Below, in pieces: positions 1 to 6,834 of a stretch of DNA of 8,849 nucleotides; within the stretch, counting starts at the first letter, position 1, and each line of letters begins with the position of its first letter. Made by a program: the position numbers and the translations under genes. Below the pieces are notes generated by a model. The model was not told the origin of the DNA. It saw only the letters and a list, made by a program, of their open reading frames with translations, and made no database searches. The stretch comes from Oscillospiraceae bacterium (GTDB taxonomy: Bacteria > Bacillota_A > Clostridia > Oscillospirales > Oscillospiraceae): contig JAFQPT010000036.1 of the NCBI GenBank assembly GCA_017411665.1, forward strand, positions 1 to 8,849, given 5' to 3'.

Positions 1-37
1 AGTATGATAAGTTTTGGGAAGTCAGGGGGATGTGCAT

Positions 38-766
38 ATGCTGAGAAGCAGTACTATGACTCCAATTAACAACGAATCGGTTGTACAGCAGGTAATCAAT
101 AAAATAATGGATGCAGTGATTGCAGGGGAGCTGAAGCCCGGCGACAAGATTCCTACGGAGCTTGAGCTGATTGAAACCTTCCATGTCAGCCGCAATTCTC
201 TGCGCTCTGCCATTCAGACTTTGCGTGCCTACGGCATTCTGGAAGTACGCCGTCCCGAAGGCACCTTTGTGTGCGAAAAGGTGACGCCTCAGCTACTGAA
301 TCCTATGATTTATGCCATTATGCTGAATAACGATAAGACCGCAGCTCAGGATATCGTCGAGCTTCGTCAAGTGATTGACTATGGGATGACGCATCTGATC
401 GTAGAACGTGGGCTGAGCAAAGAGGATGAATTACATCTGGAAGCGGTGTATGAGGACCTTGTAAAGAAGCTCCGCGCAGAGGATTACGATCTGGAAGCAG
501 TTGTTCAAGCTGATATGGATTTCCATGTGGCAATGGCGGAAGCCAGCCATAATCCCATGGTGGTTATGCTCAATGAGTTCCTGCTGAATCTGACCATTGA
601 ATCTCGTCGACGCACCGTTCGCAGATGCTTTGACCTCAATGACAGTGAATATCTGGTCAAAACCCACCGCGAACATCTGGATCTGTTGGAAGGCAAGCCC
701 GGCAGAAAGATGCAGGAGGTTCTGGAATATAGTTATTATTACTGGAAAGACTCCTATAAATGGTGA
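38..766 (+). CDS. FadR-type GntR transcriptional regulator (FCD domain)
   Basis: This is a 242-residue DNA-binding regulator. Residues about 11-80 form the GntR winged helix-turn-helix, with the family signature GELKPGDKIPTELEL and recognition-helix region VSRNSLRSAIQTL, then the wing RRPEGTFV. Residues about 100-240 are an all-helical FCD effector domain. It carries the DMDFH motif (D159, H163) and late histidines (H210, H213) of the kind that bind a metal in FCD proteins, whose usual ligands are carboxylates or sugar acids. I chose ATG 38 because AGGGGGA lies 7 bases upstream. A TTG at 14 in the same frame has no ribosome site, and ATG 56 is a weaker option. The gene precedes a catabolic operon in the same direction and a palindrome suited to a dimeric regulator, so it probably controls that operon in response to its substrate. 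The effector is unknown. Family call is firm; target is inference. Confidence 0.93.
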   Translation: MLRSSTMTPINNESVVQQVINKIMDAVIAGELKPGDKIPTELELIETFHVSRNSLRSAIQTLRAYGILEVRRPEGTFVCEKVTPQLLNPMIYAIMLNNDKTAAQDIVELRQVIDYGMTHLIVERGLSKEDELHLEAVYEDLVKKLRAEDYDLEAVVQADMDFHVAMAEASHNPMVVMLNEFLLNLTIESRRRTVRRCFDLNDSEYLVKTHREHLDLLEGKPGRKMQEVLEYSYYYWKDSYKW

Positions 767-784
767 AAAATATACAAATCTTGT

Positions 785-820
785 GCAACATGTCAAGAAC
801 TGCTTGACATGTTGCTTTTT
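785..820 (+). terminator. Intrinsic terminator after the GntR gene
   Basis: A perfect 13-bp stem (785-797 with 803-815, arms GCAACATGTCAAG and CTTGACATGTTGC) with a 5-nt loop is followed directly by five T residues. It begins 18 bases after the regulator stop codon and should separate regulator mRNA from the transketolase operon. The 3' arm also contains a perfect TTGACA, see the promoter entry. Confidence 0.9.
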
Positions 821-833
821 ATATGGTTAATAT
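804..833 (+). promoter_or_regulatory. Candidate sigma-A promoter of the transketolase/TRAP operon
   Basis: A perfect -35 box TTGACA at 804-809 is followed after 18 bp by TAATAT at 828-833 (4 of 6 consensus bases). Transcription would start near 840, just upstream of the palindrome at 844-870. The -35 box lies inside the 3' arm of the preceding terminator. An alternative, weaker pair is TTGTTC at 853-858 and TAAATT at 876-881 with a 17-bp spacer, which would place the -35 box in the middle of the palindrome. Either arrangement lets a protein bound to the palindrome block transcription. Confidence 0.5.
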
Positions 834-843
834 GTTAATGAGA

Positions 844-870
844 AATGTTCATTGTTCAACAATGGACATT
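844..870. promoter_or_regulatory. 27-bp palindrome, probable GntR operator
   Basis: The left arm AATGTTCATTGTT and right arm AACAATGGACATT are reverse complements at 12 of 13 positions around a central C at 857. The only mismatch is 849/865. It lies between the regulator gene and the operon, about 50 bases before the TTG start of the first structural gene and just downstream of the candidate promoter. FadR-type regulators bind as dimers to short palindromes, typically at their own or a neighbouring promoter, so the regulator at 38-766 is the obvious candidate. No U-tract follows, so it is not a terminator. Confidence 0.7.
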
Positions 871-920
871 GTAAATAAATTAACAGATACATAGAGGAAA
901 ATAAGCGAGGAGGGAGTTCA

Positions 921-1751
921 TTGTCCACTGAAAAAATCAAACAGCTGGAACTGCAAGCGAATGAACTGAGAAAAGCCGCGCTGACGATGATTTACGAAGC
1001 TCAGTCGGGGCACCCCGGCGGAGCTTTTTCTGCAGCGGACATTGTAACAGCACTGTATTTCTCAGAAATGAAGGTTGATCCCAATAATCCCAAATGGGAA
1101 GACAGAGACCGCTTTGTTCTTTCTAAAGGGCATGTATGCCCCATTCAGTATGCGGCATTGGGGTATAAAGGATTTTTCCCCGAAGAACATCTGCATACAT
1201 TGCGTAAGGAAGGCTCCATTTTGCAGGGACATCCTTGTATGAAAAAATGCCCCGGTATTGATATTTCCACAGGCTCTTTAGGACAAGGCGTTTCCTGTGC
1301 GGTTGGCATGGCTATCGGCGCAAAGATGAAGAAAAAAGATTATCGCGTATTCGTTATGGCCGGGGACGGCGAAATGAACGAAGGCATCATCTGGGAAGCC
1401 ATGATGTGTGCCAATAAGTACCGTCTGGATAATCTGGTTTTGATTATGGATAATAACGGGTTGCAGATTGACGGTACCTGTGACCAGGTTATGCCGCTTC
1501 TGGATATGTCTGCAAAGGCTGCTGCCTTCGGGTTTGAGACCTATGACATCGACGGTCATGATATGGAACAGATTCTTGCGACTCTGGACACCATTCGCGA
1601 TGCCAAAAACGGCAAGCCCAAGTTTATCAATGCCAAGACCGTAAAGGGCAAGGGCGTTGATTTCATGGAAAACAAGCTGGAATGGCACGGTACAGCTCCC
1701 AACGCGCAGCAGTATGAAATTGCAATGGCTCAGCTGGAAGGGAGGGCTTAA
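921..1751 (+). CDS. Transketolase, N-terminal (TPP-binding) subunit
   Basis: This 276-residue protein is the first half of a split transketolase, which moves a two-carbon ketol unit between a ketose donor and an aldose acceptor using thiamine diphosphate. Visible family motifs are SGHPGG (29-34), SKGH (68-71), STGSLGQG (116-123) and the TPP/Mg motif GDGEMNEG (148-155) closing with DNN (177-179). The length matches the usual N-subunit; there is no pyrimidine-binding or C-terminal domain, which are in the next gene. The start is TTG at 921, set 6 bases after a strong GAGGAGGG site; no in-frame ATG fits better. The C-subunit follows after 3 bases, so the two are co-translated. Split transketolases are found in central pentose metabolism and in dedicated catabolic clusters (for example sulfofructose and apiose pathways). 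The placement between a GntR regulator and a TRAP transporter points to the second type, but the substrate cannot be read from the sequence. Confidence 0.95.
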   Translation: MSTEKIKQLELQANELRKAALTMIYEAQSGHPGGAFSAADIVTALYFSEMKVDPNNPKWEDRDRFVLSKGHVCPIQYAALGYKGFFPEEHLHTLRKEGSILQGHPCMKKCPGIDISTGSLGQGVSCAVGMAIGAKMKKKDYRVFVMAGDGEMNEGIIWEAMMCANKYRLDNLVLIMDNNGLQIDGTCDQVMPLLDMSAKAAAFGFETYDIDGHDMEQILATLDTIRDAKNGKPKFINAKTVKGKGVDFMENKLEWHGTAPNAQQYEIAMAQLEGRA

Positions 1752-1754
1752 CAC

Positions 1755-2690
1755 ATGGAAAAAGGCAAACTGATTGCGACCCGCGACGGTTTCGGTGATG
1801 AAATTCTGGAACTGGGTAAGGAAAACGAAAACATTGTTGTCATTGACGTGGATATCGGCAAGTCCTGCAAAACAGGGAAGTTTTCCAAGGCACTGCCCGA
1901 ACAGTATTTGAACGTCGGCATTGCGGAGCAGAACGGTGCAGGCATTGCAGCCGGTCTTGCAACCGCAGGTCTGACTCCTTTCGTTGTGACTTATGCTGTG
2001 TTCGGCTCTTTGCGTATGTGTGAACAGATTCGACAGGAAATTTGCTATACCGATTTGAATGTAAAGATTGCCTGCTCTCACGGCGGTGTAACACCCGCAA
2101 ATGACGGTGCAAGTCATCAGGCGATTGAAGATATGGGTGTTCTGCGTACCATCCCCAATATGACAGTCATCATGCCCGCGGACTACACGGCAGCCAGAAA
2201 ACTGGTTCGTGCTGCTGCTGAAACGTATGGTCCTATGTATCTGCGCTTCACTCGCGACGCAGTTCCAGTGATTTATGATGAAGAGCAGGAATTTGTGATT
2301 GGCAAGGCTGTTCAGTTGCGTGAAGGCAGGGATGTGGCGCTGATTGCCAATGGTGACACGGTTCGTCTTGCTATCGAAGCAGCGGATAAGCTGGCAGAGG
2401 AAGGCATTCAGGCACGGGTTCTGGATATGCACACCATTAAGCCCCTTGATGTGGAGGCTGTGGAACGCTGCATTGAAGAAATCGGCAGAATCGTCACTAT
2501 TGAGGACCACAACATCCTTAACGGTCTTGGCAGCGCAGTTTGTGAATGCGTTGCGGAAGCGGGGAAGGGCAAGGTCAAGCGCATTGGCGTTCAGGACCGC
2601 TTCGGCATGTCTGCTCCCTACGAGCGCCTGCTGGCCATGAACGGTATTACAGTAGATAACATCATTGCACAGGCAAAAGCACTGCTGTAA
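1755..2690 (+). CDS. Transketolase, C-terminal subunit
   Basis: This 311-residue partner carries the pyrimidine-binding domain (about 1-170) and the transketolase C-terminal domain (about 190-305). The catalytic glutamate that activates thiamine diphosphate is E58 in NVGIAEQNG. R10 in ATRDGFG, H109 in SHGGV, D117 and H121 in NDGASHQ, and R167 in RFTRD fall where full-length transketolases place substrate- and phosphate-contacting residues; this is an alignment from memory. The residue matching the phosphate-binding serine of E. coli TktA appears to be D31, as in other split enzymes. ATG 1755 is preceded by the purine-rich AAGGGAGGG that ends the N-subunit gene. The next gene, dctP, starts 34 bases on with its own ribosome site, consistent with one operon. 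Function with the N-subunit is firm; whether it uses phosphorylated or free sugars is open. Confidence 0.95.
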   Translation: MEKGKLIATRDGFGDEILELGKENENIVVIDVDIGKSCKTGKFSKALPEQYLNVGIAEQNGAGIAAGLATAGLTPFVVTYAVFGSLRMCEQIRQEICYTDLNVKIACSHGGVTPANDGASHQAIEDMGVLRTIPNMTVIMPADYTAARKLVRAAAETYGPMYLRFTRDAVPVIYDEEQEFVIGKAVQLREGRDVALIANGDTVRLAIEAADKLAEEGIQARVLDMHTIKPLDVEAVERCIEEIGRIVTIEDHNILNGLGSAVCECVAEAGKGKVKRIGVQDRFGMSAPYERLLAMNGITVDNIIAQAKALL

Positions 2691-2724
2691 TGATGGAAAA
2701 ATAAAAAAGTAAGGAGAAAAACAA

Positions 2725-3756
2725 ATGAAGAAAATTCTGGCAATCCTCTTGGCAGCAATCATGATGCTGTCCATGGTCGCTTGCGGCGGCGGTTCCACCG
2801 GCGGCGACGACACTGCAAACGACTCCGGCTACGAAAGCATGAACATCATGCTGACCTGCAACGGCCAGTCCGACGCTGCAAATGACTGCATTGGCGCAAA
2901 TCTGTTCAAGCAGTACATTGAAGAAGAATCCGATGGTGCTATCACTGTTACCGTTTACAACAACGACCAGCTGGCCGGCGGCGACATGACCAAGGGTCTG
3001 GAACTGGTTGTTAACGGCACCGTTCAGATTGACATCCACTCCACCTCCATCATCTCCAACCTGGACAACCGTCTGCTGGTTAGCTGCCTGCCCTGGACTT
3101 TTGCTGACTACGCAGCAGCAGAAGAAGCTTTCTTCGGTGAAGGCGGCGAATTCGTTGCTTCTGTTCTGGCTGAAAAGGGTCTGACCTATCTGGGCGCTCT
3201 GCACAACGGCTTCAAGTGCATGACCAGCTCCAAGAAGCAGATCACCTCTCCTGCTGATCTGGTAGGTCAGAAGATCCGTACTCCCGGCGGCGACCTGTGG
3301 AACGGTTTCTGGGCAGCTCTGGGTGCATCTCCCCAGGCAATGAGCTGGGCAGAAGTATACACTGCAATGCAGCAGGGCACCATCGACGGCCACGACAACA
3401 GCCCCTCCACCATTAACTCCGCAAACGTACAGGAAGTACAGGAATTCATTACTGTTTCCAACCACACCTACGAAGCATTTACCTGGACCGCAAACACTGC
3501 ATGGTTTGAAGGTCTGAACGCTGAAACTCAGGAACTGATCAAGTCCTGCGCAGAAAAGGCATGTAAGGACGCTAACGATCAGATCGAAGCTTCCATGGAA
3601 GAAATTCTGTCCACTTGGGAAGCAGGCGGCTTCAACAAGATTTACAGACTGTCCGCAGAAGAAGTTGACGTATTCAAGGCAGCAGTTGCTGACGTTACCA
3701 ACGAATTTAAGGGCATCTACGGTGCTGATGCTTGCGCAGCATTCAACATCCAGTAA
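2725..3756 (+). CDS. dctP: TRAP transporter solute-binding lipoprotein (DctP family)
   Basis: This 343-residue extracytoplasmic protein captures the substrate for the DctQM permease. Residues 1-19 form a lipoprotein signal peptide (KK, hydrophobic core, lipobox SMVAC) with the lipidated cysteine at C20, followed by a Gly/Ser/Asp linker, as in Gram-positive TRAP systems. The DctP domain spans about 38-335. The conserved arginine is in KIRTPGG (R185), which usually makes a salt bridge to a substrate carboxylate, and the downstream signature EVYTAMQQGTIDGHDN is at 210-225. The ligand is therefore likely an organic, sugar or sulfonic acid, though some DctP proteins bind neutral solutes. AAGGAG at 2711-2716 precedes ATG 2725. 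Beyond the signal peptide almost every leucine codon is CTG, a stronger bias than in the permease genes, which suggests high expression. A stem-loop follows the gene. Confidence 0.95.
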   Translation: MKKILAILLAAIMMLSMVACGGGSTGGDDTANDSGYESMNIMLTCNGQSDAANDCIGANLFKQYIEEESDGAITVTVYNNDQLAGGDMTKGLELVVNGTVQIDIHSTSIISNLDNRLLVSCLPWTFADYAAAEEAFFGEGGEFVASVLAEKGLTYLGALHNGFKCMTSSKKQITSPADLVGQKIRTPGGDLWNGFWAALGASPQAMSWAEVYTAMQQGTIDGHDNSPSTINSANVQEVQEFITVSNHTYEAFTWTANTAWFEGLNAETQELIKSCAEKACKDANDQIEASMEEILSTWEAGGFNKIYRLSAEEVDVFKAAVADVTNEFKGIYGADACAAFNIQ

Positions 3757-3793
3757 CTCGCTCGTTTTTATCATCCTCTAATACACATTACAT

Positions 3794-3823
3794 CCGACTC
3801 CTTCGGTTTAACGAAGGAGTCGG
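3794..3823 (+). promoter_or_regulatory. Intergenic stem-loop between dctP and dctQ
   Basis: A perfect 12-bp stem (CCGACTCCTTCG at 3794-3805 with CGAAGGAGTCGG at 3812-3823) has a 6-nt loop. No T-run follows (the next bases are AACCCAATAC), so it is unlikely to be an efficient intrinsic terminator. In many binding-protein transporter operons such a hairpin protects the 3' end of the binding-protein mRNA and gives more binding protein than permease. That role is inference here; the fold itself is directly visible. Confidence 0.7.
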
Positions 3824-3868
3824 AACCCAATACTTCTATGTTTATTTGAAAGGAAGGGGTGGGATCTT

Positions 3869-4360
3869 GTGAAGAAACTACTGAACGTTCTCAATAATAT
3901 CGAGGATAATTTCTGTGCAATTATCCTTGCCTATATGACAATTACGGCGTTTATCAACGTGATTGCAAGATATGTATTTCTTGCTTCTCTGCCCTGGGTT
4001 GAAGAACTCAACAAGCTGGGGCTGGTAATTTTGACTTATTGCGGTGCCTCTGTCGCATTGAAGAGAGGCTCTCATCTGGGTTTGTCTTTGTTCACAGATT
4101 ACATGCCCGAAAAGGTACAGGATATCATTTTTGTTTTTAGCTGTATCTGTGGTATTTTCTTCTGTGTTATCGCTATTCAGTACGGCTATGATATGACCAT
4201 GAGTGAATATGTACACAATGTGCGCACGCAGGGTATGCAGTGGCCTGAATATCTGTTTGCTATGTGGCTGCCGATTGGCTGCGTCATCTTGGGGATTCGT
4301 TTTGTTCAGCTGATTATTCAGCGTGTGAAAAAGCTTATGGGAAAGGGGGAAGCTGAATGA
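3869..4360 (+). CDS. dctQ: TRAP transporter small permease subunit (DctQ)
   Basis: This is a 163-residue membrane protein with four predicted transmembrane segments, roughly 13-36, 46-64, 84-106 and 127-151, the normal DctQ topology and size. Family features include the INVIARYVF stretch at the end of helix 1, the LPWVEEL motif before helix 2 and the KRGSHLG motif after it. DctQ joins DctM and is needed for transport driven by a sodium or proton gradient. The start is GTG 3869, after the long purine tract AAAGGAAGGGGTGGG. The stop codon overlaps the ATG of dctM in an ATGA arrangement, so the two permease subunits are translationally coupled. It is separated from dctP by 112 bases containing a stem-loop. 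Confidence 0.93.
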   Translation: MKKLLNVLNNIEDNFCAIILAYMTITAFINVIARYVFLASLPWVEELNKLGLVILTYCGASVALKRGSHLGLSLFTDYMPEKVQDIIFVFSCICGIFFCVIAIQYGYDMTMSEYVHNVRTQGMQWPEYLFAMWLPIGCVILGIRFVQLIIQRVKKLMGKGEAE

Positions 4361-5637
4361 GCCCTGCAATTGTATTGTTCGTGGTATTCTTCCTTCTGCT
4401 GTTTTTGAACGTTCCCATTGCGATCTCTCTGGCTGTGTCCAGTATTGTAACAATGATGAGTGCAAATTTGCCCTTGACTCTGATTGCAACAAATCTGTAT
4501 TCTTCTGCGTTTAAGACTGTTTTGCTTGCCATTCCGTTCTTTATTCTGGGTGGCAATATCATGGAAAAAAGTGGCATTTCGGCCAGATTGATTGACTTCT
4601 TCCGTTCTTTGGTAGGACATACCAAGCACGGTATTGCGATGGTGTGCGTTATCGTTGCCTGCTTCTTTGCTGCAATTTCCGGCTCCGGTCCTGCAACTGT
4701 TGCAGCTCTCGGTGCCACCTTGATTCCTGCAATGACCAAGGCAGGTTACGAAAAAGCAACCGGTGCAGCATTGATGTCAACAGCAGGTGCGATTGGTATT
4801 GTTATCCCTCCCTCCATCACCTTCGTTGTTTACGGTTCCGTTACCGGTACCTCCATCGGATCTCTGTTCATGTCCGGTATTGTTCCCGGTATCTTGATCG
4901 GCATTGTCATTTACTTTGCCATGAAGTTCACTTCCAGAGGAAGAAAGCTGGAAACCTATCCCAAGGCAACCGCAAAGGAACGTATTGCATCTTTTAAGGA
5001 AGCAATTTGGGGCATTTTGATGCCCGTTATCATTTTGGGTGGTATTTACAGTGGTATTTTTACCCCCACTGAAGCTGCTGCAGTTGCTGCAATCTACGGC
5101 TTCTTTGTCGGTCTGTTTATTTACAAGTCTTTGAAGTTGTCTGATATTATGTCGATTTTGCGAGACTCTGTTTCTCAGACAACTGTAGTTATGTTTATTA
5201 TCGGTGCGGCTGCGGTATTCGGCAATACTCTGACCATTACCGGTGTTGCTGCCAAGGCAAGTGCTGCGCTGATTTCTATCGCAGGCGGCAACAAGTATAT
5301 CTTCCTGCTGATGATCAATGTTATTCTGCTGATTGCCGGCTGCTTCCTGGATGCAAACTCTGCATTGTACATTCTGTGTCCCATTCTGGTACCTGTTGCA
5401 TTGAAGCTGGGTATTGATCCGGTTCATCTGGGTGCTGTTATGGTTGTTAACTTGGCAATTGGTCTGGTAACACCTCCTGTTGGTGCAAACCTGTTTGTTG
5501 GCTGTGGTGTTGCGGAAATTCCTTTGAAGGATATGATTCCCAAAGTCATTCCGTTTGTATTGGTATGTGTTTTTGTGCTGCTGTTGGTTACTTATGTACC
5601 GGCAGTCAGCCTGTTCCTGCCCAATCTGATGGGTTAA
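4357..5637 (+). CDS. dctM: TRAP transporter large permease subunit (DctM)
   Basis: This 426-residue, strongly hydrophobic protein is the transport channel subunit of the ion-transporter superfamily. Motifs typical of DctM are SGSGPATVAALG (108-119), GIVIPPS (147-153), FTPTEAAAVA (235-244), FLDANSALYILCP (330-342) and GLVTPPVGANLF (369-380). The paired, repeat-related halves with their helix-break motifs (IPPS and TPPVG) are the expected substrate- and ion-site loops of the elevator fold. The length matches the family. ATG 4357 overlaps the dctQ stop and has AAAGGGGGA 6 bases upstream. Together with the two previous genes it makes a complete TRAP system; the permease itself does not reveal the substrate. 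Confidence 0.95.
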   Translation: MSPAIVLFVVFFLLLFLNVPIAISLAVSSIVTMMSANLPLTLIATNLYSSAFKTVLLAIPFFILGGNIMEKSGISARLIDFFRSLVGHTKHGIAMVCVIVACFFAAISGSGPATVAALGATLIPAMTKAGYEKATGAALMSTAGAIGIVIPPSITFVVYGSVTGTSIGSLFMSGIVPGILIGIVIYFAMKFTSRGRKLETYPKATAKERIASFKEAIWGILMPVIILGGIYSGIFTPTEAAAVAAIYGFFVGLFIYKSLKLSDIMSILRDSVSQTTVVMFIIGAAAVFGNTLTITGVAAKASAALISIAGGNKYIFLLMINVILLIAGCFLDANSALYILCPILVPVALKLGIDPVHLGAVMVVNLAIGLVTPPVGANLFVGCGVAEIPLKDMIPKVIPFVLVCVFVLLLVTYVPAVSLFLPNLMG

Positions 5638-5676
5638 ATTAAATATTGCGATATATTTCGCAGGAAAGGAGCTTCT

Positions 5677-6705
5677 ATGAGAGGCGGCTATATTGCTGAT
5701 ATCAAGGTCGCATATTTCCGCGACGATCTCCCCGAACCTCAGCTTGAGAATCCAAACGATGTTAAGATTCAGATTCGTGCTTGCGGTATTTGCGGATCCG
5801 AAGTACATGCATATCTGGGGGAACACCCCTTCCGTATTCCTCCCATTGTTTCCGGTCATGAAGTAGCAGGTGACGTTGTGGCGGTTGGCGAGGCAGTCAC
5901 ATCCGTGAAGGTTGGTGACCGCGTGGTCGTGGAGCCCCATTACGGATGCGGCGAATGCTGGTACTGCAAGCACGGACTGTACAATGTCTGCACAAGCAAA
6001 AAGGTTTTGGGTGCAGGTGGCTGGAGCGGCGGTCTGGGCGAATTCATTGTCACCCCCGAGCAGACTGTCATCAAGCTGGCGGACAATTTGAGCTATGAAG
6101 AAGGCGCACTGATTGAAACCGTTGCAAACGGCATGTATGCTGTCCGCAACACCGAAATCACCCCCGAAACCAATATCGTTGTCATCGGTACGGGCCCCAT
6201 CGGTGTAGGCGACTATCTGTGTGCCAAGCTGTACAACCCCAAGAAAATCATTATGGTGGACATTTCCGATTTCAATCTGGAAAAGGTTCGCGCAATGGGC
6301 GCGGAATACACCATTAACAGCCGTAAGGAAAACCTGTATGAGCGCGTGATGGAGCTGACTGACGGTGTCGGCGCGGACGTGACCATTCTGGCTTACGGCG
6401 ATGAGCCTACCCTGCAGCAGGCAGCGGAAATCACCCGCCGCGCAGGTACTGTGGTGCAGCACGCGCTGATGGTTGACGGTCTGGCATTCCCTTACCGTGT
6501 GCATCAGCAACATGAGCTGGACTTCAAGGCATATAATATGTATGTGCGTGAAGACTTTGAACTGGTAGCCAATGCCATTGCGGAGGGGAAGATGGACCTG
6601 AGTCAAATCGTCACCCAACGCTATCCCATTGAGGAGTTCAAGGAAGCCATGTACATGGCGGACAGACGTCCCGAACCAGTCTTGAAGGTTATGGTTCATT
6701 TTTAA
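5677..6705 (+). CDS. Zinc-dependent medium-chain alcohol/polyol dehydrogenase
   Basis: This 342-residue enzyme belongs to the sorbitol/threonine dehydrogenase branch of the medium-chain family. Catalytic zinc residues are C39 (GICGSEVH), H61 and E62 (GHE) and probably E147. Four cysteines C91, C94, C97 and C105 form the structural zinc lobe. The Rossmann nucleotide-binding motif is GTGPIG (171-176), and D195 at the end of the second strand suggests NAD(H) over NADP(H). The C-terminal region (about 270-342) is the usual return of the catalytic domain. AAAGGAG lies 5 bases before ATG 5677, 39 bases after dctM, so it is probably the last gene of the operon. It would interconvert a secondary alcohol and ketone of the imported compound or an intermediate. 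Typical relatives act on polyols, sugar alcohol phosphates or threonine; the actual substrate is not evident. Confidence 0.93.
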   Translation: MRGGYIADIKVAYFRDDLPEPQLENPNDVKIQIRACGICGSEVHAYLGEHPFRIPPIVSGHEVAGDVVAVGEAVTSVKVGDRVVVEPHYGCGECWYCKHGLYNVCTSKKVLGAGGWSGGLGEFIVTPEQTVIKLADNLSYEEGALIETVANGMYAVRNTEITPETNIVVIGTGPIGVGDYLCAKLYNPKKIIMVDISDFNLEKVRAMGAEYTINSRKENLYERVMELTDGVGADVTILAYGDEPTLQQAAEITRRAGTVVQHALMVDGLAFPYRVHQQHELDFKAYNMYVREDFELVANAIAEGKMDLSQIVTQRYPIEEFKEAMYMADRRPEPVLKVMVHF

Positions 6706-6736
6706 GTATTGATGTTTCCTTCCTCTTGTTCTTTTG

Positions 6737-6790
6737 TTTTTCCCGCTTGCGGCAGCATTTCGATGCTGTCGTAAGTGGGAAAAACGTTTT
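6737..6790 (+). terminator. Long hairpin closing the catabolic operon
   Basis: Bases 6737-6758 pair with 6763-6784 over 22 positions, with three G:U wobbles and no unpaired base, around a UUCG tetraloop. The wobbles would be C:A mismatches in a - strand transcript, so the structure favours + strand RNA. Directly after come CG and four T residues (6787-6790), a weak U-tract. It sits 31 bases after the dehydrogenase stop and most likely terminates or stabilises the operon mRNA. It also insulates the operon from the promoter just downstream. Confidence 0.75.
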
Positions 6791-6799
6791 AGCCCTGTG

Positions 6800-6828
6800 T
6801 TGTCGAATGACTGAATTTATGCTATAAT
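6800..6828 (+). promoter_or_regulatory. Strong promoter upstream of the structured RNA
   Basis: TTGTCG at 6800-6805 and a perfect TATAAT at 6823-6828 are separated by 17 bp, and TG at 6820-6821 gives an extended -10 element. Transcription should start near 6835. No open reading frame of useful length follows before the terminator at 7090-7129, so the transcript appears to be non-coding. Confidence 0.8.
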
Positions 6829-6834
6829 GCATGC

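Noticed and set aside
14..37. TTG at 14 as the start of the GntR regulator
   Set aside because: No ribosome-binding sequence precedes it, while ATG 38 has a good AGGGGGA site at the right distance and gives the normal family N-terminus.
1278..2813. Long - strand reading frame across the transketolase genes
   Set aside because: It is antisense to two clear transketolase genes, has Cys/His-rich non-protein-like composition and no recognisable domain; it arises from the codon bias of the + strand.
5647..5662. Short inverted repeat TGCGA/TCGCA before the dehydrogenase gene
   Set aside because: Arms of only 5 bp around an AT-rich loop are expected by chance and no T-tract follows, so I do not call a terminator or operator.
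4777..6699. 640-codon - strand reading frame across dctM and the dehydrogenase
   Set aside because: It is antisense to two well-defined genes, rich in Asn, Gln, Cys and His with no family motifs, and is a shadow frame.
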